Source: an uncultured Sulfitobacter sp. (GTDB taxonomy: Bacteria > Pseudomonadota > Alphaproteobacteria > Rhodobacterales > Rhodobacteraceae). From it: a stretch of 64,000 nucleotides of DNA. Both the position numbers and the translations under genes were made by a program. Positions 10,283 through 20,843 of this stretch are shown piece after piece. Position 1 is the stretch's first letter, and each line of letters opens with the position of its first letter. Location of the stretch: positions 310,001-374,000 of the forward strand of contig NZ_CANMQS010000005.1 of NCBI RefSeq assembly GCF_947500075.1. Direction: 5' to 3'. The notes below the pieces were generated by a model that saw nothing but the letters and a program-made list of their open reading frames with translations, ran no database searches and was not told the DNA's origin.

Positions 10283-11804
10283 CCTGCTGGCGCTTCTGCC
10301 GGGGGCCGCAATGGCCGACCCTGCCGTCACCTACGCCACCCATTGCGCGGTTTGCCATGGCGACGACCGTCTGGGCAGCCTTGGTCCCGCGTTGATCCCC
10401 GAAAGCCTGCGCCGCTTGAAAGGCGACAAGCTGGCCGCCGTCATCGGGCAGGGGCGTGTCAGCACCCAGATGCCCGGTTTCGCGGGTCAAATCACGCCCG
10501 CCGAGATTGCCGAACTCGCCACGTTCCTCCACACGCCTTTGCCCGCAATCCCCGTCTGGGACACCGCGCGCATTGCCAGCACGCTGGAGGTAAATCCCGA
10601 CTACACCGCCCCGGACGCGCCGCAACATGACGCCGATCCACTGAATATCTTCGTCGTGGTCGAAACCGGCGATCACCACATCAGCATCGTCGATGGCGAC
10701 CGTTTCAAAGTGCTGGCGCGTCTGCCCACACCGCTGGCCGTGCATGGCGGGCCAAAGTTCACCCCCGACGGGCGCTTCGTCTTTGTGATGTCGCGCGACG
10801 GCTGGGTGCAGAAGATTGATCTCTGGGCGATGCAAGAGGTTGCCCGCCTGCGCGCCGGCGTGAACGCCCGCAACATCGCGATCTCCAAGGACGGCAAACA
10901 TCTGGCCGTGGCCAACTACCTGCCTCATACGCTGACCATCCTGTCCACGGCAGACCTATCGGTGGAGAAAATCTTTGACTTGGCTGACAAGGACGGCGTC
11001 ACATCGCGCGTCTCTGCCGTCTATCAGGCCCCGCAACGCGACAGTTTCATTCTGGCGCTCAAGGACATTCCCGAGATATGGGAGGTTGCCACCGATCCCA
11101 ACGCCGATCCTGTCTATGAGGGTTTCGTGCACAGCCGTGAGAAGGGAATGGTTGAGGGCATCCCTTCTTCCCAAGGACTCTTTGCACGCAAACGCATCGA
11201 AGTGTCCGAGCCGCTGGATGATTTCTTCTTCACGCCGGACTACCGCTTCCTCATCGGGGCGGCGCGCGAGAGCGACCGGGGGGTGGTGGTGAACCTCAAC
11301 GTAGGCCGTGAAACCCATGAGCTGCCGCTGTCTGGCCTGCCGCACCTCGGTTCGGGCATCTCGTGGATGTACGAGGGTCGCCGGGTGATGGCGACACCGC
11401 ATCTGCGCGAAGCAAAGCTGTCAGTCATCGACATCGAGAATTGGGAGGTCATCTCCCAGATCGACACGATGGGGCCGGGGTTCTTCCTGCGCAGCCATGA
11501 GAACTCCCAATACCTCTGGGCCGATGTGTTCTTCGGCCCCAACCGCGACGTGATGCACGTCATCGACAAGGACACGCTGGAGATCGTCAAGACCCTGCGT
11601 CCTGCGCCGGGTCAAACCGCGGCCCACGTGGAATTCGACCGCGCGGGGCGTCACGCGCTGGTCAGCCTGTGGGAACAGGACGGCGCGGTCATCGTCTACG
11701 ACGCGCAGACGCTGGAAGAAGTCAAACGCCTGCCCATGAGCAAACCATCAGGGAAATACAATGTTTTTAACAAGATCACCTTTTCCGATGGCACCAGCCA
11801 TTGA
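10257..11804 (+). CDS. nirN: NirN, periplasmic dihydro-heme d1 dehydrogenase
   Basis: A 515-aa NirS paralogue that introduces the acrylate double bond in the last step of heme d1 synthesis. It has a signal peptide (about 1-20), a cytochrome c domain with CAVCH (C30, C33, H34), and a d1-type propeller. The ATG at 10257 is preceded by GGGAGG, and the open frame extends 48 codons upstream inside nirJ, which is ignored because the signal peptide starts here. The 3-prime end overlaps the next gene by about 17 bases. It could be mistaken for a second NirS, but its position after nirJ and its shorter heme c region fit NirN. Confidence 0.92.
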   Translation: MIRHILSASLLALLPGAAMADPAVTYATHCAVCHGDDRLGSLGPALIPESLRRLKGDKLAAVIGQGRVSTQMPGFAGQITPAEIAELATFLHTPLPAIPVWDTARIASTLEVNPDYTAPDAPQHDADPLNIFVVVETGDHHISIVDGDRFKVLARLPTPLAVHGGPKFTPDGRFVFVMSRDGWVQKIDLWAMQEVARLRAGVNARNIAISKDGKHLAVANYLPHTLTILSTADLSVEKIFDLADKDGVTSRVSAVYQAPQRDSFILALKDIPEIWEVATDPNADPVYEGFVHSREKGMVEGIPSSQGLFARKRIEVSEPLDDFFFTPDYRFLIGAARESDRGVVVNLNVGRETHELPLSGLPHLGSGISWMYEGRRVMATPHLREAKLSVIDIENWEVISQIDTMGPGFFLRSHENSQYLWADVFFGPNRDVMHVIDKDTLEIVKTLRPAPGQTAAHVEFDRAGRHALVSLWEQDGAVIVYDAQTLEEVKRLPMSKPSGKYNVFNKITFSDGTSH

Positions 11805-12510
11805 CCGCGACATCCTTGTCGTCACCCATGGCGCGCCCTCCGTGCCGATTGTGCAGGAGATCGCGGTGCGGGATCTGGCGTGTCGGCTCAATGCGCTGAT
11901 GCCCGACGCCCAAGTGCGCGGGGCCAGCCTTGCGGCCAAGGGGGCCTTGGCGCGGGCGGTGGACGGGTTGAAAAACCCCATCCTGTGCCCGTGGTTCATG
12001 TCGGACGGTTGGTTTGTCGGCACCCATCTGCCCAAACGCCTGCGCGCGGCGGGGTTGGCGCGGTGGGAGGCCACGCCGCCCATGGGCCTGATGCCCGGCA
12101 TGGGCCGGCTGCTGCGTGACCGCATTCAGGCGCGGCTGGCTGCGACAGGCTGGCGGGCTGAAGACACAACCGTGATCTTCGCCGCCCATGGCTCCCCCTC
12201 CAGCGACCGGCCCCGCCGCGCGACGCAGGGCGCAGCCGAAGCGCTGGCCCGGCACATGCCGTTCAAATCCATCCGGCCCTGTTATGTCGATGAACCCCCA
12301 GCGATCCGCGATGCGGCGCGGGTGGAGGGGCCGGCCATCGTGCTGCCATTCTTCGCCGCGCGCGCTGGCCACGTCACCCAAGACCTGCCTGCGGAGCTTG
12401 AAGCGGCAGGCTTCACCGGTCCGGTCCTCGATCCTGTGGGCCTCTGGCCCGAAGCGCCGGTTCTGGCGATGACCTGCATCAGCAACATGCTCGCCACCCA
12501 GGCCGCATGA
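11788..12510 (+). CDS. CbiX/SirB-like putative sirohydrochlorin chelatase
   Basis: A 240-aa cytosolic protein made of two similar halves. Each half has an N-terminal HG motif (H14 in VVTHGAP, H134 in FAAHGSP) and a later His in a loop before LP (H80 in GTHLP, H195 in AGHVTQDLP). This is the paired-His layout of class II chelatases (CbiX, SirB, CbiK). Inserting Fe2+ into sirohydrochlorin would supply the siroheme step that no other gene here covers, but metal and substrate are inferred. I chose the ATG at 11788, overlapping nirN by 17 bases; an in-frame ATG at 11761 is an alternative. The stop overlaps the next gene by 4 bases. Confidence 0.7.
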   Translation: MAPAIDRDILVVTHGAPSVPIVQEIAVRDLACRLNALMPDAQVRGASLAAKGALARAVDGLKNPILCPWFMSDGWFVGTHLPKRLRAAGLARWEATPPMGLMPGMGRLLRDRIQARLAATGWRAEDTTVIFAAHGSPSSDRPRRATQGAAEALARHMPFKSIRPCYVDEPPAIRDAARVEGPAIVLPFFAARAGHVTQDLPAELEAAGFTGPVLDPVGLWPEAPVLAMTCISNMLATQAA

Positions 12511-12743
12511 GCGACGCGCGCCCCTGGCCGGTGTGGAAACTGGCGCTGCTGCTTTATCCCTTCGCGGCAGGGGCGGTGGCGATCAACCTCTTTCTGGCCG
12601 GTCTGGTGCTGCCCGTCATCGGGTTCGACCCGATCAGCCCGGTTGCGGCGCTCAAATGGTCCATCCCGCTGGGCATTCCGGCCACATGGGCCTGCGGCCG
12701 CTGGGTGCGCCGGCTGATGGATCAGGCCGAGGGGCGGACTTGA
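12507..12743 (+). CDS. Small two-helix membrane protein of the nir operon
   Basis: A 78-aa protein of unknown function. A hydrophobic segment at about residues 11-38 (KLALLLYPFAAGAVAINLF onward) and a second at about 48-62 suggest two membrane helices with a basic C-terminus (GRWVRRLMDQ). It starts at ATGA on the preceding stop, so it is coupled to the heme d1 operon. The last bases contain the regulator box for hemA. A role in heme or metal handling is only suggested by position. Confidence 0.72.
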   Translation: MSDARPWPVWKLALLLYPFAAGAVAINLFLAGLVLPVIGFDPISPVAALKWSIPLGIPATWACGRWVRRLMDQAEGRT

Positions 12744-12753
12744 CCAAGGTCAA
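12740..12753 (+). promoter_or_regulatory. FNR/NnrR-type box upstream of hemA
   Basis: TTGAC-CAAG-GTCAA, a near-perfect dyad with the same half sites as the nirS box. It overlaps the stop codon of the preceding gene and is centred about 62 bases before the hemA ATG, giving hemA its own predicted anaerobic promoter. Confidence 0.75.
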
Positions 12754-12808
12754 GGCCGGGCGGGTCAGCGCCTTGTTTGATGGCTGAAATCCTGGGGGAG
12801 AGACCTGC

Positions 12809-14023
12809 ATGAACTACGACGCATTTTTCGCCGATCAACTGGATCAATTGCGCGCGGAAGGGAATTACCGCGTCTTTGCCGAACTGGAGCGGGACGCAGG
12901 CGATGCCCCGAATGCGCGCCTTCACAGTGCCGCAGGCGCGCGCCCGGTCACGGTCTGGTGTTCCAATGACTATCTGGGGATGGGCAAGGCGGATTTCGTC
13001 CGTCAGGCGGTTGCAGACGCGGCTTTGCAGGACGGCGCCGGGGCAGGGGGCACCCGCAACATCTCCGGCACCGCGACCCAGCATGTGGCCCTCGAACGCG
13101 AACTCGCGGATCTGCATGGCAAGGAAGCGGCATTGCTCTTCACCTCCGGTTATGTGTCCAACTGGGCCAGCCTCAGCACGCTGGGGGCGCGGCTGCCCAA
13201 TTGCACGATCCTGTCAGACGAGATGAACCACGCCAGCATGATCGAAGGTATCCGGCACGGGCGCGGCCGCAAGGTGATCTGGAAACACAATGACCCCGAA
13301 GACCTCAACCGCAAGCTGTCCGAACTGCCGCGCAACGGGGCCAAGGTGGTTGCCTTTGAATCGGTCTATTCGATGGACGGTGACATCGCGCCGATCCGCG
13401 AAATCCTCGATGTGGCAGAAGCGCACAATGCCATGACCTACCTTGATGAAGTCCACGCGGTGGGCCTTTATGGCCCGCAGGGCGGCGGGATCGCAGAACG
13501 GGAGGGGCTGGCGCATCGGGTGTCCCTGATCGAAGGCACGTTGGGCAAGGCCTTTGGGGTGATGGGGGGATATGTCTCCGGGTCCGCTGTGATGTGCGAC
13601 TTCATCCGGTCCTTTGCCAGTGGCTTCATCTTTACCACCGCCTTGCCGCCGGCCCTAGCTGCCGGGGCGCTGACCTCCATCCGTCACCTGCGCCGCAGCG
13701 ATCTGGAACGCCGCCGCCAGCAGGCCAATGTGGCCGCCCTGCGCGCGCGGCTGGATGCCCTGCGCATCCCCCATCACGCCAATCCCAGCCATATCGTGCC
13801 GGTCATGGTGGGCGATCCGTTCAAGGCCAAGTTCCTCAGCGACACGCTGCTGGAAAACCACGGCATCTGTGTCCAGCCGATCAACTATCCGACCGTTCCC
13901 AAAGGCACCGAACGGCTGCGCATCACGCCGTCGCCGCTGCACAGCGCCCAGGACATCGCACATCTTGTGGAGGCGCTGTCGGGTCTGTGGTCGCAATGCG
14001 CGCTCAGCCGCGCTGTCGCCTGA
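12809..14023 (+). CDS. hemA: 5-aminolevulinate synthase
   Basis: PLP enzyme condensing glycine and succinyl-CoA to 5-aminolevulinate, the Shemin route used by alphaproteobacteria. The 404-aa length is usual. Hallmarks are CSNDYLGMG near residue 51, [12 protein letters not shown] near 76-87, [12 protein letters not shown] around 211-222, and the PLP lysine in TLGKAFG (K247). It is preceded by an FNR/NnrR-type box, so it is probably induced with the nir genes to feed tetrapyrrole demand. Rhodobacteraceae often carry more than one ALAS gene, so this may be the anaerobic isozyme. A weak GC stem (14030-14035 with 14050-14055) follows the stop. Confidence 0.95.
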   Translation: MNYDAFFADQLDQLRAEGNYRVFAELERDAGDAPNARLHSAAGARPVTVWCSNDYLGMGKADFVRQAVADAALQDGAGAGGTRNISGTATQHVALERELADLHGKEAALLFTSGYVSNWASLSTLGARLPNCTILSDEMNHASMIEGIRHGRGRKVIWKHNDPEDLNRKLSELPRNGAKVVAFESVYSMDGDIAPIREILDVAEAHNAMTYLDEVHAVGLYGPQGGGIAEREGLAHRVSLIEGTLGKAFGVMGGYVSGSAVMCDFIRSFASGFIFTTALPPALAAGALTSIRHLRRSDLERRRQQANVAALRARLDALRIPHHANPSHIVPVMVGDPFKAKFLSDTLLENHGICVQPINYPTVPKGTERLRITPSPLHSAQDIAHLVEALSGLWSQCALSRAVA

Positions 14024-14153
14024 TCCCTTGAGGGGCGGAGTGGGCTGGCCCCCTCCACATTTGCGGCCCTGAAACCCTATTCCCAATTGCCAATTGCGGG
14101 TCATCTGGTGTTCAGTTGCCGTATCGTCAGCTGGACAAGGCCCCTTTTGAGAC

Positions 14154-17100
14154 TTGGATAAATCAGATCGCTCCTCTTCGCCGTCCGGACCTGATCCGAT
14201 GCAGGACGTGAACCTCAGCCGGTCTGATGTTCAGGCGCAGCTTGCGGCGATGTCTGATATCATGCAGGCGATCAATGCCTCGCGCCATGATGAGGGGCCG
14301 GTCTTCACCGCAATCCTCGAACATGCAAAAGCGCTCTGCAATGCGCCGATGGCAGGGCTGATCCTGGCCACGGCGCAGGATGATCACCAGACGCTCGCCG
14401 CGCATATCGGCATCTATCCCAAAGCGGTGGAGATGTTTGAAACCGGGCAGATGAAAGTCGACCCGACACTGTCCTACGCGGCCAAGTGCATCGTGGACGC
14501 CACGTTGATTGCCTGGCCCGATATGGGGGAAAGTGATCTCTACCATGCGGGCAGCCCCGTTGTCCGCTCCATGGTGGATGACAGCGGCATCCACAGCGTT
14601 CTGTTCGTGCCTCTGGTCAAGGAAGGCGGTGCGATCGGCCTGATCACGCTCTTCCGGCAAGACGTTGATCCCTTCAATGACCGGGAGATCGCGCTTGTCC
14701 GCACCTTTGCCGCGCAGGCGGTGATTGCCATCGACAACACGCAGCAATTCGTCGAAACGCAGGATGCGCTCGCCCGCCAGACAGCGACCTCTCACATCCT
14801 GCGGGGCATCAGCAGCACCCCCGGTGAATTGCAGCCGGTCTTTGACCGCATCGTCACCTCGTCGCTGGAACTGTGCGGTGCGCGGTTCTGCATGATGTGG
14901 CGCTACGGCGATGGCATGGTGCATCACTGCGCCAATTCCGGGTTTGAGCCTGCGTTTATGGCCGACTACGTCAAGCAATGGCCCAAACCACCAGTGCCGG
15001 GGTCTTTGACCAGGGCGGTGCTTGACAGCGGTCAGATCGAACATGTCCGGGATGGGCAGGACCCATCGTATTCCGATCACGCCACCGCGCGGGAATTCGG
15101 GTTCAGAGAGCTTGTTGGCTTCCCCATCTCCGTTGGGGGTGCCACATGGGGGAGCATCATCCTGGCCTGGCCCGATGGGGAGGCGCCGACGGACGGTCAT
15201 ATCGAACTGGTCGAAACCTTTGCCGATCAGGCCAGCATCGCAATTGAGAACGCGCGGCTGTTTCGGGAAACGCAGGAAGCGCTGGAATACCAGACCGCGA
15301 CGTCTGAGGTGCTCGATGTCATCTCCCGCTCTCCCAATCAGCTGGACCCGGTGCTGGACGCGATCTTGCAGGTCGCCTCGCGCATCTGCACGCCGGAGTA
15401 TGCGTTTTTTGCGATGCTGGACCCGGTGGATGGCCTTTACAGGGTTGCGTCAGCGCTCAACACCACCTCGACGTTTCTGGATTATCTCAGGGAAAACCCG
15501 ATCACGCCGGAGGAAGGCAGCTGCATCGGGCGCACCGCGCTGCATGGCAAAACGGTCTATATCGAGGACACCCGCAACGATCCGTCCTACACGTGGAAAG
15601 AGGCTGCGGAAATTGGCGAATACCTGACCACGCTGGGCGTGCCCTTGGTGCGCAATGGCGTGACGGTCGGGGTGATCGTCATGGCTCATAGTGAGGCTGC
15701 CGCGTTCAAGGACAAGCAGATCGCCTTGCTGGAGACCTTTGCCGCGCAAGCCGTGATTGCGATCAGCAACGCGCGGCTTTTTGATGAAGTGCAGCAGCGC
15801 ACCGCAGAGGTAGAAGAGGCGTTGCAATACCAGATTGCCACGTCCGAGGTGTTGGACGTCATCTCCCGCTCTCCTAATCAACTGCAACCTGTCCTTGAGG
15901 CGGTCTTGCAGGTTTTGAAACGCCTTTGTGCCCCGCAATACAGCTATGTGGCGCTTCTGAACCCGGATGATGGGCTTTATCATGTCACTGCGGTCAATTC
16001 TGTCGCCGATGACTTCGAAGTTTACCTGAGAGACAACCCGATCCGCCCCGTCCATGGCAGCAGTACGGGGCGGGCCGCCCTACTGGGAAAGACGGTCTAC
16101 ATCGAAGACGCCGAAAACGACGACAGCTATGAATGGAAGGAAGCCGCGCGTCGCGGCGGGTACCTGACGACGTTGGCTGTGCCGATGATCAAGAACGATG
16201 TGGTGCTGGGCGTCATTGCGCTGGCCGACGAAAAGCGGTCTGCCTATTCGTCGAAACAGGTCATGCTTGTGGAGACCTTTGCCGCACAAGCGGTCATCGC
16301 GCTGAGCAATACGCGGCTGTTTGAGGAAGTACAGCAGCGCACGGCAGAGGTGGAAGAGGCGCTGGCGCGCCAGACAGCGAGTGCGGATATCCTGCGCGTC
16401 ATCAGCGGTGCGCAGGATGATGCCCTGCCGGTGTTCTGCGCCATTGCCGAAGCGGGCATTCGACTGCTCGATTGTGGCAATGTGTCGGTCATGGTGCGGG
16501 ACGGTGATTGTTTCACCCCTGTTGCCGGATCTACGCCTGATGGGCCGCTTGACGGTCTGCGCAGCGATCCGGTCCGGATTGACGCCACCCAGAACCTTCC
16601 CTCCAAGGCGATTTTGTCGAAATCCATGGTCCATATCACGGATGTGGCAGAGGGCGGCGCATTGCCAGGGGATGTGCAGGTGCTGGAGCGGTATGACATC
16701 AGAACCATCCTGTTCCTGCCGCTGATGCGGGACAACGAATGTGTCGGCGTGCTGTCCTTCTCGCGGGTGCACGAGCCTCGGGCGTTCTCCGCCGAAGAGA
16801 TCGAACTGGCGAATTCCTTTTGCGATCAGGCCGTCATCGCGATTGAGAACGTGCGCCTGTTCAACGAAACGCAGACAGCACTTGCCCGCCAGACCGCAAG
16901 TGCGGACATCCTGCGCGTGATCAGCCAATCGCCCAACGACACTACGCCGGTGTTTGAGGCCATCATCACCGCCGCCACCCGGCTGGTGTCCTGCGATCTG
17001 GCCGTGGCGACCCGGTCCGACAGTGAAAACTGGTGGCAGATGGCGCTTGCCGATCCCGACGGCCTGATCAAGACGTTCAGCGACGCGCGGCACCCGATGG

Positions 17101-19490
17101 ACCCGGACATGAACCTGCAATCACGCGTGCTCATGACGGGCAAGACAATGCACCTGCCCGATTGGAGCGCGGACGGCTTGCCGCCCTATACCTACAAGAT
17201 GCGCGATGAGCGGGGGTATCACGCCTCTCTCGGCGTGCCGATGATGCGCGGCAAGGTCTGCGTGGGGGCTTTCACCTTCCTGCGCAAGGAGAAGAAGGGT
17301 TTCACCGAAGATGAGATCAAGCTGGCGGAATCCTTTGCCGATCAGGCGGTGATCGCCATTGAAAACGTGCGGCTCTTCAATGAGACGCAGACAGCGCTCG
17401 CCCGGCAAACGGCCAGTGCGGACATCCTGCGGGTGATCAGCCAGTCGCCAACAGATACCGCGCCGGTCTTTGAGACGATTGTTCAGGCCGCCACCAAGCT
17501 GGTGGATTGCGACGTCGCCTCTGCCACGCGCAGCGATGATGCGGTGTGGTGGCAGGTGGCGGTGGCCACGCAAAACGGTCTGGAGGCAGAGATCGTGGGC
17601 ACCCGGCACCCGATTGATCCGGACAAGAATTTCATGAGCCGCATGTTGCAGAGCAAACAAACCATGCACGTGCCGGACTGGACAGCGCTGGACATGCCGC
17701 CGCACTCAAAAGCGCTGCATGACAAGCATGGCTATTGCGCCTCCCTCCTGGTGCCGATGATGCGCGGGAACGAATGCCTGGGGGCTTTCACCTTCCTGCG
17801 CAAGGAAAAGAAGGGTTTCACCGAAGATGAAATCAAGCTGGCGGAATCCTTTGCCGATCAGGCGGTGATCGCCATTGAAAACGTGCGCCTGTTTCAGGAA
17901 GCGCAGGACGCCCGCGAAGAGGCCGAAAAGGCCAATGAGGCCAAAAGCGCCTTCCTTGCCACCATGAGCCACGAGATCCGCACGCCGATGAACGCCGTCA
18001 TCGGGATGAGCGGGCTGATGATGGACACAGAGCTGAACCCCGAGCAGCATGATTATGCCCGCACCATCCGCGACAGCGGCGATGCGCTTCTGGGGATCAT
18101 CAATGAAATCCTCGACTTCTCCAAGATCGAAGCGGGGCAGATGGACATCGAACACCACCCCTTCGATCTGCGCGACTGTATCGAATCCGCTTTGGATCTG
18201 GTCGGCGGACGCGCCGCAGAGAAACATCTGGATGTGGCCTACCTGATCGACGACGCGGTGCCGCCGGGGATCAGTGCGGATCTGACCCGGATGCGGCAGA
18301 TCCTGCTGAACCTTCTGTCCAATGCGGTCAAATTCACCGACGCGGGGGAGGTGGTGTTGTCCGTCACCTCAGAACCTGCCGAACGCGGTCACGTCACGCT
18401 CACCTTCACCGTGCGCGACACCGGTATCGGGTTGACCGACGACGGGATGAGCCGCCTCTTTCAATCCTTCAGCCAGGCTGACAGTTCCACCACCCGCAAA
18501 TACGGCGGCACCGGGCTGGGGCTGGCGATTTCCAAACGGCTGGCCGAATTGATGGGGGGCACCATGTGGGCCACCAGTGACGGGGCAGGGACGGGGTCGA
18601 CCTTCCATTTCACCATCCTCGCCCAGCCTGCCAAGCTGCCCAAAACCAAAGCCCGCAGCCTGATTGGGGAGCAATCCGAACTGATGGGCAAGCGCCTGCT
18701 GGTGGTGGATGACAACGACACCAATCTGAAAATCCTGTCCCTCCAGACCCAGAAATGGGGGACGGAGACAACGGCCTTCGACAATCCTCTCAAGGCGCTG
18801 GAGGCGTTGAAGAACGGCGATGCCTTCGATCTGGCGATCCTTGATATGCACATGCCCCAGATGGACGGCGTGACCCTGGCCAGGGCCATCGGGCAGATCA
18901 ATCCGGCTTTGCCGATGATCCTGTTCAGTTCGCTGGGGATCCGCGATCTTGAGGCGGAGAAGGATCTGTTCAAAGCCTATCTCGCCAAACCCCTGCGCCA
19001 GTCGCAACTCTTTGACACGCTGGTCACGCTCTTTGCGCCTGCCGCACCGGTGAAGACCAGAAAACGCGCCGCGAAACCCAAGACCGATCCCGAAATGGCC
19101 AAACGCCACCCGCTGCGCATCCTGCTGGCAGAAGATAATCTGGTGAACCAGAAGCTCGCCATCCGTCTGCTGGAGCAAATGGGCTACCGCGCGGATCTGG
19201 CCAGCAACGGGGTGGAGGCCGTGGAAAGCGTCGCGCGCCAATCCTACGATGTGGTGCTGATGGACGTGCAGATGCCTGAGATGGACGGGCTTGAGGCTTC
19301 CCGCAGGATCAACGCCGACCAGTCTGACGACCTCCCCCGGATCATCGCCATGACCGCCAACGCCATGCAGGGGGACCGGGAGATGTGTCTTGCGGCCGGC
19401 ATGGATGACTACATCGCCAAACCCATCCGCGTGGACCGCCTGATCGAGGCGCTTTTGAACGCACCGTCCCGCCGTAAGGAACAGCCATGA
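14154..19490 (+). CDS. Multi-GAF hybrid sensor histidine kinase
   Basis: A 1778-aa cytoplasmic sensor without evident membrane helices. About seven GAF domains are strung in tandem (roughly residues 30-200, 210-370, 385-545, 560-715, 735-900, 910-1075, 1085-1250), joined by repeated linkers of the type [12 protein letters not shown] or [12 protein letters not shown]. Then come HisKA with H1273 in MSHEIRTPM, a HATPase domain with [10 protein letters not shown], and two receivers with D1564 ([11 protein letters not shown]) and D1704 ([11 protein letters not shown]). The start is a TTG with a weak site; an ATG at 14199 would shorten it by 15 residues. The stop overlaps the HPt gene. The ligand is unknown. 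Confidence 0.92.
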   Translation: MDKSDRSSSPSGPDPMQDVNLSRSDVQAQLAAMSDIMQAINASRHDEGPVFTAILEHAKALCNAPMAGLILATAQDDHQTLAAHIGIYPKAVEMFETGQMKVDPTLSYAAKCIVDATLIAWPDMGESDLYHAGSPVVRSMVDDSGIHSVLFVPLVKEGGAIGLITLFRQDVDPFNDREIALVRTFAAQAVIAIDNTQQFVETQDALARQTATSHILRGISSTPGELQPVFDRIVTSSLELCGARFCMMWRYGDGMVHHCANSGFEPAFMADYVKQWPKPPVPGSLTRAVLDSGQIEHVRDGQDPSYSDHATAREFGFRELVGFPISVGGATWGSIILAWPDGEAPTDGHIELVETFADQASIAIENARLFRETQEALEYQTATSEVLDVISRSPNQLDPVLDAILQVASRICTPEYAFFAMLDPVDGLYRVASALNTTSTFLDYLRENPITPEEGSCIGRTALHGKTVYIEDTRNDPSYTWKEAAEIGEYLTTLGVPLVRNGVTVGVIVMAHSEAAAFKDKQIALLETFAAQAVIAISNARLFDEVQQRTAEVEEALQYQIATSEVLDVISRSPNQLQPVLEAVLQVLKRLCAPQYSYVALLNPDDGLYHVTAVNSVADDFEVYLRDNPIRPVHGSSTGRAALLGKTVYIEDAENDDSYEWKEAARRGGYLTTLAVPMIKNDVVLGVIALADEKRSAYSSKQVMLVETFAAQAVIALSNTRLFEEVQQRTAEVEEALARQTASADILRVISGAQDDALPVFCAIAEAGIRLLDCGNVSVMVRDGDCFTPVAGSTPDGPLDGLRSDPVRIDATQNLPSKAILSKSMVHITDVAEGGALPGDVQVLERYDIRTILFLPLMRDNECVGVLSFSRVHEPRAFSAEEIELANSFCDQAVIAIENVRLFNETQTALARQTASADILRVISQSPNDTTPVFEAIITAATRLVSCDLAVATRSDSENWWQMALADPDGLIKTFSDARHPMDPDMNLQSRVLMTGKTMHLPDWSADGLPPYTYKMRDERGYHASLGVPMMRGKVCVGAFTFLRKEKKGFTEDEIKLAESFADQAVIAIENVRLFNETQTALARQTASADILRVISQSPTDTAPVFETIVQAATKLVDCDVASATRSDDAVWWQVAVATQNGLEAEIVGTRHPIDPDKNFMSRMLQSKQTMHVPDWTALDMPPHSKALHDKHGYCASLLVPMMRGNECLGAFTFLRKEKKGFTEDEIKLAESFADQAVIAIENVRLFQEAQDAREEAEKANEAKSAFLATMSHEIRTPMNAVIGMSGLMMDTELNPEQHDYARTIRDSGDALLGIINEILDFSKIEAGQMDIEHHPFDLRDCIESALDLVGGRAAEKHLDVAYLIDDAVPPGISADLTRMRQILLNLLSNAVKFTDAGEVVLSVTSEPAERGHVTLTFTVRDTGIGLTDDGMSRLFQSFSQADSSTTRKYGGTGLGLAISKRLAELMGGTMWATSDGAGTGSTFHFTILAQPAKLPKTKARSLIGEQSELMGKRLLVVDDNDTNLKILSLQTQKWGTETTAFDNPLKALEALKNGDAFDLAILDMHMPQMDGVTLARAIGQINPALPMILFSSLGIRDLEAEKDLFKAYLAKPLRQSQLFDTLVTLFAPAAPVKTRKRAAKPKTDPEMAKRHPLRILLAEDNLVNQKLAIRLLEQMGYRADLASNGVEAVESVARQSYDVVLMDVQMPEMDGLEASRRINADQSDDLPRIIAMTANAMQGDREMCLAAGMDDYIAKPIRVDRLIEALLNAPSRRKEQP
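17264..17371 (+). repeat. GAF-end direct repeat, copy 1
   Basis: A 108-bp block ending the sixth GAF domain. It differs at only two bases from the block at 17780-17887, one G to A change in each of two Glu/Lys-rich codons. The flanking GAF sequence is much less similar. Confidence 0.9.
17780..17887 (+). repeat. GAF-end direct repeat, copy 2
   Basis: Second copy of the 108-bp block, ending the seventh GAF domain, 106/108 identical by eye to the copy at 17264. Both copies encode the same protein stretch, ending with a [13 protein letters not shown] helix. Confidence 0.9.
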
Positions 19491-19822
19491 CCGACAGCCT
19501 GATTGACCAAGCCGTGCTCGATGACCTCTGCGATGCCATGGGGGACGACTTCGCCGCCGAACTGGTCACCACCTTTCTGGGGGACGCGCCGAACATGTTT
19601 GCCGACCTCAGGACCGCCGCGGCTGATCAGGACGCCGACGGCTATCGCCGCGCGGCCCATTCGATCAAATCGAACGCGCAGGTCTTTGGTGCAAAGGCGC
19701 TCGCCGATCAGGCGCGGGACATGGAGTTGGGCAGCCTGTCTGACGCCGCCGTGCAGGTCCCGGCGCTGGAAGCAACGTTTGAGCAGACCGCCGCCGCGCT
19801 GAGGAGCCTTCTGGATGAGTGA
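19487..19822 (+). CDS. Histidine phosphotransfer (HPt) protein
   Basis: A 111-aa four-helix HPt module. The phosphoacceptor is H58 in [14 protein letters not shown], a typical HPt signature. It most likely receives phosphate from the receivers of the upstream hybrid kinase and passes it to the receiver of the downstream cyclase. ATGA overlap with the kinase and an 8-base overlap with the cyclase gene support a single transcript and matched stoichiometry. Confidence 0.88.
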   Translation: MTDSLIDQAVLDDLCDAMGDDFAAELVTTFLGDAPNMFADLRTAAADQDADGYRRAAHSIKSNAQVFGAKALADQARDMELGSLSDAAVQVPALEATFEQTAAALRSLLDE

Positions 19823-20840
19823 CCACAAAGGCCACCTGCTGGTTGTCGATGACAACAAGGTCAACCGCCTGCTGATGTCGCGCAGCGTGGAATTGCTGGG
19901 CTACCGCGCGTCCGTGGCGGAGAACGGCAAGGTCGCGATGGAGATGCTGCGCGCGGAAACCTTCGATGTCCTGCTGCTCGATATCGAAATGCCGGAGATG
20001 GACGGCTTCGAAGTGCTCGAAGCGCTCAAGAGCGATCCGAACCTGCGCGACGTCCCGGTGATCGTGACGTCCTCCGTCGAAGGTCTGGACAACATCGTGC
20101 GCTGCATTGAACTGGGGGCCGAGGATTACATCCCCAAACCGGTCAACAAGACGCTGCTGAACGCGCGGGTCAGTTCCAGCCTTGAGAAAAAGCGTCTGCT
20201 GGATGAACAAAAACGCCTGCTGAAACGCTTCGCCACCGATGAAGTGGCACAGGATTTACAGGATTCAGGCTTTGCCATCGGCGGCAGGCGGATTACGGCG
20301 ACAGTCCTGTTCTGCGACATCCGCGATTTCACCAGCCTGTCTGAGGACATGCCGCCCGAAGCCACCATTGAACTGCTGAACACCTTCTATGCCCTGATGT
20401 TTGACGCGGTGAACAGCCATGGCGGCATGGTCAGCCTGATGGTGGGGGATGGCCTGATGGCGCTTTTTGGTGCCCCGCAACCGATTGAGAATTCCGCACA
20501 ATCTGCGGTCTCCGCCGCACAGGACATGCGCAGCATGATGGCCGTCTTCAACGCGGAACGCACCGCCATGGGAGAGCCAGCCCTGAAGATCGGTTTCGGC
20601 ATCGCCACGGGCGAGGTTGTGGCGGGCTATGCAGGCACCGACGCCCGCGCGACCTATACCTGCATCGGCAAGACCGTGAACCTCGCCGCGCGGCTGGAAG
20701 CGCATACAAAGGAAGCCGCCTGCGACATCCTGTTTGACGCTGAAACCCGCCGCAATCTGGAAGAGGGGCAGGCCTGCACCACCGTGCCCGATGTGCAGTT
20801 CAAAGGGTTTTCTGAGGCCTTGAACGTCTACGGCGTGTGA
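19815..20840 (+). CDS. Receiver-class III nucleotide cyclase
   Basis: A 341-aa response regulator with an N-terminal receiver (DD at 12-13, phosphoacceptor D56, K109 in PKPVN), a helical linker (about 120-155) and a class III cyclase domain (about 160-330). Both metal-binding Asp are present (D168 in FCDIRDF, D212 in MVGDG), as are the transition-state Asn and Arg (N289, R293 in TVNLAARLE). The two residues that normally select ATP, Lys and Asp, are L208 and K286 here, so the product (cAMP, cGMP or none) cannot be assigned. It ends convergently, 3 bases from the next gene. Confidence 0.87.
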   Translation: MSDHKGHLLVVDDNKVNRLLMSRSVELLGYRASVAENGKVAMEMLRAETFDVLLLDIEMPEMDGFEVLEALKSDPNLRDVPVIVTSSVEGLDNIVRCIELGAEDYIPKPVNKTLLNARVSSSLEKKRLLDEQKRLLKRFATDEVAQDLQDSGFAIGGRRITATVLFCDIRDFTSLSEDMPPEATIELLNTFYALMFDAVNSHGGMVSLMVGDGLMALFGAPQPIENSAQSAVSAAQDMRSMMAVFNAERTAMGEPALKIGFGIATGEVVAGYAGTDARATYTCIGKTVNLAARLEAHTKEAACDILFDAETRRNLEEGQACTTVPDVQFKGFSEALNVYGV

Positions 20841-20843
20841 CCG

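Noticed and set aside
10257-11804. Second nirS gene
   Set aside because: It has a heme c site and d1-type propeller, but its place after nirJ and its sequence fit NirN better.
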